From NCBI GenBank assembly GCA_016699445.1, contig CP064976.1, forward strand, positions 1,054,001 to 1,118,000: a DNA stretch of 64,000 nucleotides. The letters are read 5' to 3'. Below the pieces are notes generated by a model. That model saw only the letters and a program-made list of their open reading frames with translations. It was not told where the DNA came from and searched no databases. This DNA comes from Deltaproteobacteria bacterium. GTDB taxonomy: Bacteria; UBA10199; JACPAL01; GCA-016699445. Below are positions 1 through 8,427 of the stretch, in pieces; positions within the stretch are counted from its first letter, which is position 1, and each line of letters begins with the position of its first letter. The translations under genes were made by a program, and so were the position numbers.

Positions 1-1011
1 GATCGCAAATCCATTTTAAAGGCGGAATGGCCAAGTCAGAGAAGCCTCATCATTCTAGATGAACTCCATAAATACCTGCGTTGGAAAACCTGGATTAAAG
101 GGCAGTATGATAAATACCTCGACCATCTCCGTTTCATTGTCACGGGAAGCGCCCGTCTAGATGTGTATCGAAAAGGCGGTGATTCTCTGCAAGGACGCTA
201 TCACTACTATCGTCTCCATCCTTTTAGTCTGGGAGAAGCTCAAAACTCCTCTTTAAAACAAACTCCTTTCAAAGAATTAAATTTTCATGAAACCTTTCAC
301 ACAAAAGATTTACAGTCCCTTTTCCGTTTTGGAGGATTTCCAGAACCCTTCTTCTCACAATCAGAAAAAGAATGGCGACGTTGGCAAAAAGAGCGACAAG
401 AAAGAGTCTTGAGAGAAGATGTGCGCGATCTTGAACATATTAAAGATATCTCTCTCCTTCATGTGCTTTCTGATCTATTGATAGAAAGAGTCGGCAGCCC
501 TCTTTCTCTGAATGCTCTGAGAGAAGATCTAGAAGTGAGTCATAAAGCTGTCTCACATTGGGTTGAAATTTTCGAAAAACTCTACTTTGCTTTTCTGATA
601 CGACCCTTCACCCATAAAAAAACACGCAGCTTAAAAAAAGAACCCAAAGCCTACCTTTGGGACTGGAGCCTTGTCGTGGATGAAGGGGCTCGATTTGAAA
701 ATATGATTGCTTCCCATCTTCTTAAATTATGTCACTTTTTGGAAGATACAGAAGGGTATGCCATGCAATTATTTTATCTGAGGGATCGCGATAAGAGAGA
801 GGTCGATTTTCTGGTGACTTGTAAAAACAAGCCATGGTTTGCTGTCGAGGCAAAATTAAGTGATGAAACTCCATCACCTGCCCTCTCTTATTACCAGGAA
901 CGACTTCAGATACCCTTTGTTTATCAAGTCACTTTCAATGGAAAAAGAGATTTCCAAAAGAATGCCATCCGCGTCATGCCAGCTTCTACTTTTTTATCAG
1001 CACTACCTTAA
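1..1011 (+). CDS. AAA ATPase with DUF4143 domain, 5'-truncated by the window edge
   Basis: The reading frame is open from base 1, so the N-terminus with the P-loop lies outside the window. The visible part starts just before a Walker B-like strand (SLIILDEL), followed by a sensor-like strand (FIVTGSARLD) and the RYHYYRLHPFSL segment typical of AAA_14/DUF4143 ATPases. A winged-helix-like region follows. Near the C-terminus is a PD-(D/E)xK-like pattern (REVDFLV then AVEAKLSD), also usual in this family. The biological role of these ATPases is poorly known; many copies are scattered as orphan genes. A GTG at 163 is internal and is not the real start. Confidence 0.85.
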   Translation, partial: DRKSILKAEWPSQRSLIILDELHKYLRWKTWIKGQYDKYLDHLRFIVTGSARLDVYRKGGDSLQGRYHYYRLHPFSLGEAQNSSLKQTPFKELNFHETFHTKDLQSLFRFGGFPEPFFSQSEKEWRRWQKERQERVLREDVRDLEHIKDISLLHVLSDLLIERVGSPLSLNALREDLEVSHKAVSHWVEIFEKLYFAFLIRPFTHKKTRSLKKEPKAYLWDWSLVVDEGARFENMIASHLLKLCHFLEDTEGYAMQLFYLRDRDKREVDFLVTCKNKPWFAVEAKLSDETPSPALSYYQERLQIPFVYQVTFNGKRDFQKNAIRVMPASTFLSALP

Positions 1012-1123
1012 TAAAAAGACACACAACTTTTAAGAAGCCTTAATCAGCATTAGATTCTTTATTGAAAACATTTCATTTTTCGTTCATTCGAAATGCTCAC
1101 GTCACATTCATTAAGGAGAGGGA

Positions 1124-1546
1124 ATGAAAAATATAAAAATAGTATCTCTGATGACTTTAATACTTTTAAGCGCTGCCTGCGCCCATCATCCGGATGTGCG
1201 GCCAGGAGCTGAAGGGATCCATCGAGTTGTCCTGGCGGCTGATTTTAAAGAGGCGACTGATGAAGGGCGTGATGCCATGAAACAAGCCAATCAATTTTGT
1301 AAAGAATCTGGCAAACAAGCCGCGGTGGTCGAAGAAAACTGTAAATATACAGGCTCCATGAAAGAAGATGATTACATCGCAGCCAAAAAAGCCGCTCGCA
1401 TTGCCAATGCTGTCGGGGATGTGATCTCGGGCATTGGTTATGGAAAACATGCAGAAACAGGTGAATCGGTAAAAGACAGTGGTCGCGGTGCTGATGACGC
1501 CATTGGAAAAGGTTATACCTACGAGATGAAATTTAAGTGTCAGTAA
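1124..1546 (+). CDS. Hypothetical lipoprotein
   Basis: A 140-residue protein with a signal peptide and lipobox (LSAAC, Cys at about residue 19), so it is probably lipid-anchored. The mature part carries four further Cys, two in the stretch NQFCKESGKQAAVVEENC and one at the very C-terminus, which suggests disulfides in the periplasm or at the surface. A good ribosome site (AAGGAGAGGG) precedes the ATG. I do not recognise the family. The gene stands alone: it converges with the small membrane protein gene downstream (3 bp apart) and is about 110 bp from the upstream ATPase gene. Confidence 0.75.
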   Translation: MKNIKIVSLMTLILLSAACAHHPDVRPGAEGIHRVVLAADFKEATDEGRDAMKQANQFCKESGKQAAVVEENCKYTGSMKEDDYIAAKKAARIANAVGDVISGIGYGKHAETGESVKDSGRGADDAIGKGYTYEMKFKCQ

Positions 1547-1549
1547 TTT

Positions 1550-1822
1550 CTACACAGGTGGCCAAAAGAGAAACGCTGTTAGGATAGATCCTACCAACAA
1601 CGACAACCACACATTCGGGACAAAATAGCCATACACCATCAATCCCACACCCAAAAGCATGTGGCGCGCACTGGCGATTTTTTTTCCGTAACGCCAGGCG
1701 CCCAGACCCACGATACTAAACATGATGCCGATAAAAATCGACCCCATACTCCACGAGCTATCAGAAGCTCCGCTGGAAGTGGCATGAATGAGGGATTCAA
1801 CTTCGGGAGAAAATGGTTTCAT
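1550..1822 (-). CDS. Small two- to three-helix membrane protein
   Basis: A 90-residue protein with hydrophobic segments around residues 27-45, 55-70 and 72-88 separated by a short basic loop (RYGKKIASARH). The N-terminal 25 residues are polar and Ser-rich. Similar small inner-membrane proteins of unknown function occur in deltaproteobacterial genomes, but I cannot name the family. It is transcribed divergently from hemL, whose start is about 100 bp away, so the two may share the short promoter region between them. Confidence 0.6.
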   Translation of the reverse strand: MKPFSPEVESLIHATSSGASDSSWSMGSIFIGIMFSIVGLGAWRYGKKIASARHMLLGVGLMVYGYFVPNVWLSLLVGSILTAFLFWPPV

Positions 1823-1923
1823 AAGAAGTGCTATTATCTATTTTTTCACCAAATGCCTACGACTTTAGACAGTGTCTTTTTGCCCCTTGCACAGACCGCC
1901 ATCCTGGACTAAGGGGCGCATCC

Positions 1924-3213
1924 ATGAAACGTAAAAATTCACAGAACCTATTCAAAAAAGCTCAAAAAATAATCCCCGGCGGTGTCAATTCTCCTGTCCG
2001 TGCTTTTCGCGGTGTGGGTGGAGACCCGGTTTTCATGAAGTCAGCCAAAGGCCCAATCCTCACTGATGTCGATGGAAATCATTATATTGATTACGTTGGA
2101 TCTTGGGGACCGATGATTTTGGGACATGCGCATCCTAAGGTTTTAAAAGCTATTGAAGGAGCCGCCAAACGAGGCACTAGTTTTGGCACGCCGACGTCTG
2201 CTGAAATCGATTTGGCTTTGGAAGTCATCAAGGCCTACCCGTCGATTGAAAAGGTTCGTTTCGTCAGCAGTGGGACGGAAGCGGTGATGGGAGCCATCCG
2301 TGTCGCTCGTGGGTTTACGAAGAAAAATAAAATCATTAAATTTGATGGTTGTTATCATGGTCATGCGGATTCACTTTTGGTGAAGGCTGGCTCAGGAGCT
2401 GCCACTCTCGGAGTGCCCGACAGTGCCGGTGTACCTGCGGAATTTACAGAACACACGCTCATCGCGACTTTTAACGACATCGATTCTGTCAAAAAATTAT
2501 TCGAAGAATTTTCAGATGATATTGCCGCTGTCATTGTTGAACCCGTCGTGGGCAACATGGGTGTCATTCTCCCCCAAGATGATTTCCTTCTCAAACTGCG
2601 TGTCCTCTGTGATGAAGAAGAATCACTTCTGATTTTGGATGAAGTCATGACCGGTTTTCGTGTGGCCTTTGGCGGTGCTCAGGATTTTTATGGAGTCACA
2701 CCTGATATTACCACCTTAGGAAAAATTATTGGTGGAGGACTTCCTGTGGGTGCTTATGGAGGACGTGGGGATATTATGGATTGTGTCGCTCCTGTGGGAC
2801 CTGTGTATCAAGCAGGCACTCTTTCGGGCAATCCTGTAGCCATGGCAGCTGGATTGTCCACTCTTCAAAACTTGAAAAAAGCTAATCCCTATAAAAAATT
2901 AGCTAAGCTCACTCAAAAGCTGGCTGAAGGAATTGAAGAAGCAGCTTCTAAAAATAATATTTCGGTTTTAGTCCCCCATGTTGGATCGATGTTCACAATC
3001 TTTTTCACCGGAGATCCGATCACCAATGCACAAGAAGCTCGCGGAGCGGATAAAAACCTCTACGCCCAATTTTTTCATTTGATGCTGGATCAAGGTATCT
3101 ATCTAGCCCCTTCTCAATTTGAAGCCTGTTTTATATCTGCCACACATACCGAAAAGCATATTCAACAAACAATTAAAGCTGCAAATAAGGCATTCTCAGG
3201 ATTAGTTCTATGA
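1924..3213 (+). CDS. hemL: Glutamate-1-semialdehyde 2,1-aminomutase
   Basis: A PLP enzyme that converts glutamate-1-semialdehyde to 5-aminolevulinate, the C5-pathway entry to heme in the cytoplasm. The 429-residue length is normal. The family opening IIPGGVNSPVRAF, the SSGTEAVMGAIRVAR phosphate-binding segment, the CYHGHADS loop and the PLP lysine K267 in TTLGKIIGGGLP are all present. I chose the ATG at 1924 because the family starts a few residues before the NLFKKA helix and AAGGGGC lies just upstream; an in-frame start at 1828 would add 32 unrelated residues. The stop overlaps the ATG of the next gene (ATGA), an unusual coupling of heme synthesis to a surface protein gene. Confidence 0.96.
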   Translation: MKRKNSQNLFKKAQKIIPGGVNSPVRAFRGVGGDPVFMKSAKGPILTDVDGNHYIDYVGSWGPMILGHAHPKVLKAIEGAAKRGTSFGTPTSAEIDLALEVIKAYPSIEKVRFVSSGTEAVMGAIRVARGFTKKNKIIKFDGCYHGHADSLLVKAGSGAATLGVPDSAGVPAEFTEHTLIATFNDIDSVKKLFEEFSDDIAAVIVEPVVGNMGVILPQDDFLLKLRVLCDEEESLLILDEVMTGFRVAFGGAQDFYGVTPDITTLGKIIGGGLPVGAYGGRGDIMDCVAPVGPVYQAGTLSGNPVAMAAGLSTLQNLKKANPYKKLAKLTQKLAEGIEEAASKNNISVLVPHVGSMFTIFFTGDPITNAQEARGADKNLYAQFFHLMLDQGIYLAPSQFEACFISATHTEKHIQQTIKAANKAFSGLVL

Positions 3214-5174
3214 AACTCGCTCTAAAAATATTTTTTATCACTGTTACTTTATTAGTCTCCTTCCAAGCTCAAGTAGTTGCGGCGCCTTGTTCTTCTTCGG
3301 AAATAATTATTTCAAGAACTGCTGATGACAATAATCCTGGCAGCCTCCGTTATGCGATCAATCAAGCGCTGGCCTCATCTACACCCCTTTCTCTATGCAG
3401 TAATAATACTCTCACGCTTCTTCTAGCCACTCCACTTCCGACAATAACACGTTCTCTAACGCTTCGAGCTAGTGATCAGCATACACTCACGATCACGCGT
3501 CAATCAGGCAATTCAGCCCCGTTTTTTTCACTCTTCCGACTGGATAGTCCTTCTAATAATATCATCGTAAACTTGGAAAATATTTCTTTTAATAACGGTG
3601 TCGCCTTTGTGGGCGGAGTCAGCATTAATGATATCCGATTGACTGGAGGTGCTATCTACGTAGGCCCCGGCGATAGTTTAAATGTGACGAATGCAGAATT
3701 TAATTTAAACACTGCCGATTACAATGGTGGGGCGCTTTATAATGACGGCGGTTCTGTTGTTATCAATAAGAGTATTTTTCATAATAATGATGCACCTTCC
3801 GGAAGTGGAGGTGCTCTCTACAATACCTCTACCGGAACAATGACTCTCAACCGTTCTCAATGTTATTCCAATAGTGCTAGTTATATGGGCGGTTGTATTG
3901 CCAATTTTGGCAATTTAAACATTAATAATTCTACATTTGTTGAAAATCAGATTACTCGCGGTTTTGGAGGAGGGATCTATAATTTAGGATCCCTCTCATT
4001 AAGAAACGTCTCTATCGTAAATAATTTTGCAGATTCGGGTGGGGGCTTTGAAAACTCCTCAGACTCAGCCCGTGGAATCATAGGCAGAGTCAATATGGCC
4101 AATACTGTTATGGCTTATAATCGCACAACAGTCACACCACGACACGATTGTCGAAACTTTGGAGGCATCGTTACTTCAAGAGGAAACAATCTCATTCAGA
4201 ATTCAGGTTATTGTACTATCACCAACAATCCTTCAGATTTTGGAAGCGCCGATTTGATCGGTGTCAATCCAGGTTATGATAATATAAGTAACACCACTTA
4301 CTCTGGTGGCAATATCCCTGCTCCTTTACTGACCAGCCCTCTCATTGATCGTGGAAAACAAAACGAATGTCTTTCTGCTTATAATACAGACTCAGATATT
4401 TTAGGGGAGGTGCGACTGGGCCCCTGTGATATAGGTGCTGTCGAATCTAAACTTAATATTTCTCTACCCAGTGTCAGCATCAGCATTCCTGAATCCAGTA
4501 CAACGGTTTCTTTAACGATCAACCAGTCATTTACAACCGTGCCTAATACCATCCAATATACAACCCAAGATGAAACCGCTACGTCTGGGAGGGATTATGT
4601 AGCAGCCAGTGGCCCTATCACATTTTCTGCCTATAGTACGTCTAATACCCTCACACTAAACCTAGCCCCTGATGATACCGTTCACGATGGGGACAAAACA
4701 TTTCTTGTCATACTTTCAAGCTCTACACCTGGAGTGAATATTTCTTATTCACGACTGATTGCGCGCATCACCATTGTTGATAATGATCCACTACCAATTT
4801 CCACAGGAGGCAGTGGCGGAACTTCTGGCATGAGTGGATCTGGAGGAGTTTCTGGTACCTCTGGATTTTCAGGAAGTGGAGGTCTTTCTTCATCCGGTGG
4901 AACTTCTGGAGGAGGTAGTGGAGGTTCCAGTGGTAGTGGAGGAATGGCTCCCACTGCAGAAACCGGTGGATCGTCTGAGTTGGGTATCAGTGGTTCCGGT
5001 GGTTTGGATGGCAGTGGTGGTTCTTTGGAAAGTTCGACTGGAGGCACAAGTGGAGATGTTGGAAGTGATGCTCTTGATGCCGGCACAGGTGGTGGATCTT
5101 CAGATACTCTCCAATCACTAACTCCCAACAGCCAATCGGGAGGCTGCTCCCTTTTACAAGGGCTATTGCCATAA
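3210..5174 (+). CDS. Large secreted beta-helix and Calx-beta surface protein with a GGCSL C-terminal tail
   Basis: 654 residues. A signal peptide (about 1-25, cleavage after VVA) is followed by a segment typical of right-handed beta-helix surface proteins (ADDNNPGSLRYAINQA). Asn/Gly-rich beta-helix repeats run to about residue 400 and end in a choice-of-anchor-Q-like motif (DIGAVES). A Calx-beta domain spans about 415-525 and ends in VDNDPLP. Then comes about 110 residues of Gly/Ser-rich linker (GGSGG, SGTSG) and a tail SQSGGCSLLQGLLP. The linker plus a lone Cys suggests the protein is held at the surface through its C-terminus; two proteases in this window share that tail. Function is unknown; adhesion is a guess. 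Confidence 0.85.
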   Translation: MKLALKIFFITVTLLVSFQAQVVAAPCSSSEIIISRTADDNNPGSLRYAINQALASSTPLSLCSNNTLTLLLATPLPTITRSLTLRASDQHTLTITRQSGNSAPFFSLFRLDSPSNNIIVNLENISFNNGVAFVGGVSINDIRLTGGAIYVGPGDSLNVTNAEFNLNTADYNGGALYNDGGSVVINKSIFHNNDAPSGSGGALYNTSTGTMTLNRSQCYSNSASYMGGCIANFGNLNINNSTFVENQITRGFGGGIYNLGSLSLRNVSIVNNFADSGGGFENSSDSARGIIGRVNMANTVMAYNRTTVTPRHDCRNFGGIVTSRGNNLIQNSGYCTITNNPSDFGSADLIGVNPGYDNISNTTYSGGNIPAPLLTSPLIDRGKQNECLSAYNTDSDILGEVRLGPCDIGAVESKLNISLPSVSISIPESSTTVSLTINQSFTTVPNTIQYTTQDETATSGRDYVAASGPITFSAYSTSNTLTLNLAPDDTVHDGDKTFLVILSSSTPGVNISYSRLIARITIVDNDPLPISTGGSGGTSGMSGSGGVSGTSGFSGSGGLSSSGGTSGGGSGGSSGSGGMAPTAETGGSSELGISGSGGLDGSGGSLESSTGGTSGDVGSDALDAGTGGGSSDTLQSLTPNSQSGGCSLLQGLLP

Positions 5175-5211
5175 TTAGCAACCTTCCAAAATCCTTTCCG
5201 ATGATGTTGTC

Positions 5212-6465
5212 ATGACAGCACTGACACCACTTCAGTTTCTTGTCTCTGATAAACACATCTCAGAAACGCACAAGAATCCTTTCTCGATGTTGGATGCCAC
5301 GGGTTTAAATGTAAACCAATGGGCAGACTTAGGAAGAGTCGTGGATAGTCAGGGGAAGCTTTTCGACACCTCCCTAAACCATGCTGATCAGGATCGGGAA
5401 GAACATCTTTCTCGTTTTTTAGGAAATTTGAGCTCGGATGTTTTTTTAGGAACTGAATTTTTCGATGTCAAAGTGGCTAAACGTTTGTGGGAAAAACATC
5501 AGAAAAAATTTCCATATGCTGTCATTGCCCCGGGAGGTGGGGGGATTCCTGAAATTATCAAAACTATTCAATCCCGATACCCATCGGTATTTTCTGTAGT
5601 TGGCAGAGATCCTCAAAATATTGTTCGACTCGTCAATGCGATCACAACCAGCCACTATGGAACAGGAGAATCTTTAGGAGATGTGGCCCTAGATATTCTC
5701 AGACCTGAATACCCTAAAATTGCAAAATACTTGGAAGAACGGTCAAAAAATCCAAGTCCTAGCGAAATCAGTGCCGCACTGGCCATGGAAGCTGGTGCTC
5801 ATCATACTTTTTTTGATGAGAATCTTCAGTTTCGATTATTCAAAATGGGATTAGGCGGCATTTGTCCCTGGGAATCCGGATTGGCTATTTTTTCTCGATA
5901 CCCACTCCTTCAAAAAGAAACAGTTTTCATCCCTCATCCTGAGGTAGCCGACTTGGAACATTTTACAAACAAAGGACTTTTAAAAACGGTTGTCTGTCTT
6001 CCTGATGGAAAATGTGTCACTTTAATCGTTTCACATTTTCAAGAAGGGGTATCACCTCAAGCTCTGCGAGCACGATTAAAACAAGCCATTCAGGTCAGAC
6101 GCATCGCTGATAAATCTCCGTATCCTGTTCTCATGATTGTTGATTATAATGATATTGAAGGATCACCTTCCTACAACAAACTCTTAGATGAGAGCCTTTA
6201 TAGGGATCTCTATCGCACATTACATCAAGACGACGGATTCACCTATGATCCTCACGATCCTCGAAATCTAATAGCTGTAACAAAAGGAGCGGCTAACTCC
6301 CAAATCTCTTCGGAAAAACCTTCACGTATTGACTTTGGCTTTTCTGATTTAAACCCTATGGTCTGTTGCGCCAGGGAATATTACGATATTACGGATCATA
6401 AAGCTCTTCACATGATCGTAGGCTTAGAACACTATCAAAAATTAATTAAAATGAGGCCTTGGTAA
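5212..6465 (+). CDS. Endonuclease/exonuclease/phosphatase-fold protein
   Basis: 417 residues with the ordered EEP catalytic signature: E82 (DVFLGTEFF), H275 (VSHF), D311 and N313 (VDYND), D374 (RIDFGF) and D395-H396 (ITDHK). These match the metal-binding and catalytic positions of the DNase I/exonuclease III/phosphodiesterase superfamily. The stretch between E82 and the next core strand (SGLAIFSRYPL, about 222) is around 140 residues, much longer than usual, so there is an inserted subdomain. No signal peptide is visible, which points to a cytoplasmic protein, and the substrate cannot be inferred. It lies 37 bp after the surface protein gene and 27 bp before the atp genes, without a strong ribosome site. 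Confidence 0.75.
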   Translation: MTALTPLQFLVSDKHISETHKNPFSMLDATGLNVNQWADLGRVVDSQGKLFDTSLNHADQDREEHLSRFLGNLSSDVFLGTEFFDVKVAKRLWEKHQKKFPYAVIAPGGGGIPEIIKTIQSRYPSVFSVVGRDPQNIVRLVNAITTSHYGTGESLGDVALDILRPEYPKIAKYLEERSKNPSPSEISAALAMEAGAHHTFFDENLQFRLFKMGLGGICPWESGLAIFSRYPLLQKETVFIPHPEVADLEHFTNKGLLKTVVCLPDGKCVTLIVSHFQEGVSPQALRARLKQAIQVRRIADKSPYPVLMIVDYNDIEGSPSYNKLLDESLYRDLYRTLHQDDGFTYDPHDPRNLIAVTKGAANSQISSEKPSRIDFGFSDLNPMVCCAREYYDITDHKALHMIVGLEHYQKLIKMRPW

Positions 6466-6492
6466 TTTCGAACAATTGCGTAAAGAAGCCTT

Positions 6493-6726
6493 GTGAAGAA
6501 ATCACCTGACAAAGAAGATCCATTCCTGATTGCCTATGGCATTTATGGAGCTGTGGGCTTTCAATTAGCGACCTCTGTCGTTGGAGGTGTTTTGGGTGGA
6601 CAATGGCTTGATAAAAGATGGGGGACCAGCCCTTGGTTGACACTGGTCGGACTTGTGTTAGGGGCGGTCGCTGGATTTTATAATTTAATTAAAATTCTTA
6701 ATTGGAAAGATAATCGCACACAATGA
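6493..6726 (+). CDS. atpZ: AtpZ/AtpI-family F0F1-ATP synthase accessory protein
   Basis: A 77-residue protein with two membrane helices joined by a short loop containing the family motif GGQWLDKRWGTSPW. Proteins of this family sit at the head of atp operons and are implicated in Mg2+ uptake and c-ring assembly. The start is a GTG at 6493; AAAGAAG just upstream is a weak ribosome site. Its stop overlaps the next ATG by 4 bp, so it is probably coupled to atpI. Confidence 0.85.
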   Translation: MKKSPDKEDPFLIAYGIYGAVGFQLATSVVGGVLGGQWLDKRWGTSPWLTLVGLVLGAVAGFYNLIKILNWKDNRTQ

Positions 6727-7055
6727 CAGAGATTTTGCCCTTTTTTAAAGATCCTTTCATCATCCGCAGTCTCATTATCGGATTGGGTTTTGGTGTGATT
6801 AATTTTTTGCTTTTGTCTCGAGTTATTGGTGGTTTTATTGTGGTTCAAAACGTCGATGATGCCAAAGCTCGCCAAAAAATTGTCATTAAAACAATTCTCA
6901 TGCTCATTTTAAAAATGACTTTGATATTTGGCACTATCGGCTTGCTTCTGTGGAATCACCATGTTAGCCCGCTCGCGTTTTTAGGTGGTTTTACGGTCAG
7001 TTTGTTGATCGCAATCCCGGCAAAACTTCTTCAAAAAGGTACAGACCATGCATGA
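6723..7055 (+). CDS. atpI: ATP synthase subunit I (AtpI)
   Basis: A 110-residue membrane protein with four predicted helices, located between atpZ and atpB as usual for the ATP-synt_I family. These proteins help assemble the c-ring. Sequence conservation in this family is low, so the call rests on size, topology and position. The gene overlaps atpZ by 4 bp and atpB by 8 bp. Confidence 0.8.
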   Translation: MTEILPFFKDPFIIRSLIIGLGFGVINFLLLSRVIGGFIVVQNVDDAKARQKIVIKTILMLILKMTLIFGTIGLLLWNHHVSPLAFLGGFTVSLLIAIPAKLLQKGTDHA

Positions 7056-7806
7056 TTTTAACTGGCTAGCTCTTCTGAGTGATAAGATTAATCATCACAA
7101 TATTCATGTGATCACTTCCGCCTTTATTATTCTGCTTTTGGCGATTGCTGCATTTAAGGCCTATGGATCTTTAAAAAACCTCTCTGCAAGAATCATCCCG
7201 GAAGGAAAAGGCACTTTAGCTAACTATTTTGAAGCGGCCACTGAAGGTGTTTTAGGATTGATGGAAGGTATTATGGGAGCTGAAGAAGCTCCAAAATATT
7301 TTCCACTGATCGGGACAGTTTTTATCTATGTATTTCTCTGCAATGCTATTGCTTTGGTTCCTGGATTTTTGCCTCCTACAGACAATTTCAATACAACATT
7401 AGGTCTCGGACTCATTGTGTTTATCTATTACAATGCCATGGGTATTAAAGCTCAGGGATTAATTGGTCATTTAAAGCATATGTGGGGACCTATTTTTTGG
7501 TTAGGCCCTTTGATTTTTGTTATTGAGTTGATTGGTCATTGCGTACGTCCTGTTTCCTTAGCACTCCGTCTTTTCGGAAACATTACAGGTGATCACATGG
7601 TATTAGGCATCTTTTCGGACTTGGTTCCGTTGGGAGTGCCCATCATATTTTTGGCCCTTGGTCTGTTTGTTTCTTTTATCCAGGCGTTTGTTTTCAGCCT
7701 ACTATCGACCATTTATATTGGTCTCGCTGTAGCTCATGAACACGATGACCACGGTCATGGTGAACATGCGGAGCATGACGATCATGCCGCTCATGAACAT
7801 CACTAG
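7048..7806 (+). CDS. atpB: F0F1-ATP synthase subunit a
   Basis: The inner-membrane subunit that provides the ion half-channels next to the c-ring. Its 252 residues include the essential arginine R174 in SLALRLFGNITGDH and several membrane helices. An oddity is the C-terminal tail from residue 230 onward, which is almost entirely His, Asp, Glu, Gly and Ala and contains ten His in 23 residues. This looks like a metal-binding or pH-sensitive tail, and the canonical subunit lacks it. The start overlaps the end of atpI. Confidence 0.95.
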   Translation: MHDFNWLALLSDKINHHNIHVITSAFIILLLAIAAFKAYGSLKNLSARIIPEGKGTLANYFEAATEGVLGLMEGIMGAEEAPKYFPLIGTVFIYVFLCNAIALVPGFLPPTDNFNTTLGLGLIVFIYYNAMGIKAQGLIGHLKHMWGPIFWLGPLIFVIELIGHCVRPVSLALRLFGNITGDHMVLGIFSDLVPLGVPIIFLALGLFVSFIQAFVFSLLSTIYIGLAVAHEHDDHGHGEHAEHDDHAAHEHH

Positions 7807-7929
7807 ATAAGCGAAATAATGGTGAGCTGTATATCAGCAAGCCTGTTTAGACACGACGAAGTACCAAGGAGATTGACGATGAGGGTGGAGGTATCTCCCC
7901 CAAATCAGAAGAAAGGATGGAACCCACAT

Positions 7930-8265
7930 ATGAAAAAATTATTCGCTAAAATTTCCGTTGTGATGAGCTCTTTGCTTTTCACAGCTGTTGCTTTTGCTCA
8001 GGAACATGCAGCTGCTAGTGCATCTTCTGGTGAAGGAACATTGAAAGCTGTTTTGGCTATCGGTTCTGCTTTGGCTATTGCCATTGCTGCCGCAGCTGGA
8101 ACTGTCAGCCAGAGTAAAGCCGCTATTGCTGCTTTGGAAGGCATTTCACGCAACCCCGGTGCTGCTGGAAAAGTCCAGACACCTATGATCATTGCTTTGG
8201 CTCTGATCGAATCTCTTGTTATTTACGCATTCGTTATCGCAATCTTGCTGCAAGGTAAGATCTAA
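7930..8265 (+). CDS. atpE: F0F1-ATP synthase subunit c with signal peptide
   Basis: The rotor ring subunit. Residues 1-23 form a convincing signal peptide (AVAFA before QEH), so the mature protein is about 88 residues. Helix 1 is Ala-rich instead of having the usual GxGxG run. The polar loop is RNP, and the ion-binding carboxylate is E94 in ALIESLVIY. Q61 aligns with the Na+-ligand glutamine of sodium-type rings, and S95 and Y99 are also present, so Na+ coupling is possible. An in-frame ATG at 7879 with a stronger ribosome site (AAGGAG) would add 17 residues; I prefer 7930 because it gives a normal signal peptide. The F1 genes and atpF are not in the window. Confidence 0.93.
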   Translation: MKKLFAKISVVMSSLLFTAVAFAQEHAAASASSGEGTLKAVLAIGSALAIAIAAAAGTVSQSKAAIAALEGISRNPGAAGKVQTPMIIALALIESLVIYAFVIAILLQGKI

Positions 8266-8280
8266 GAACTGTTTGTGTTA

Positions 8281-8316
8281 AAAAAACCCCATACTCTCAA
8301 GGTATGGGGTTTTTTA
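8281..8316 (+). terminator. Rho-independent terminator after atpE
   Basis: A perfect 8-bp stem (CCCCATAC at 8287-8294 pairs with GTATGGGG at 8302-8309) with a 7-nt loop, flanked by A6 on the left and a T6 tract on the right. It can work in both directions and closes the atpZ-I-B-E transcript. Confidence 0.93.
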
Positions 8317-8427
8317 TTTTATACTCTATAAAACTAGCCTCTGATAGAGAGTAAAAACAAAGCTCTCATAGATAATGAGCAACTTTTTTATGTGTAATGC
8401 GATAATTTTTGAAAAAGGAGATGCACA

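Noticed and set aside
4800..5110. Dense GGAAGT/GGTGGA-type repeats suggestive of a tandem array or CRISPR
   Set aside because: They are the codons of a Gly/Ser linker in one open frame, without fixed repeat and spacer lengths.
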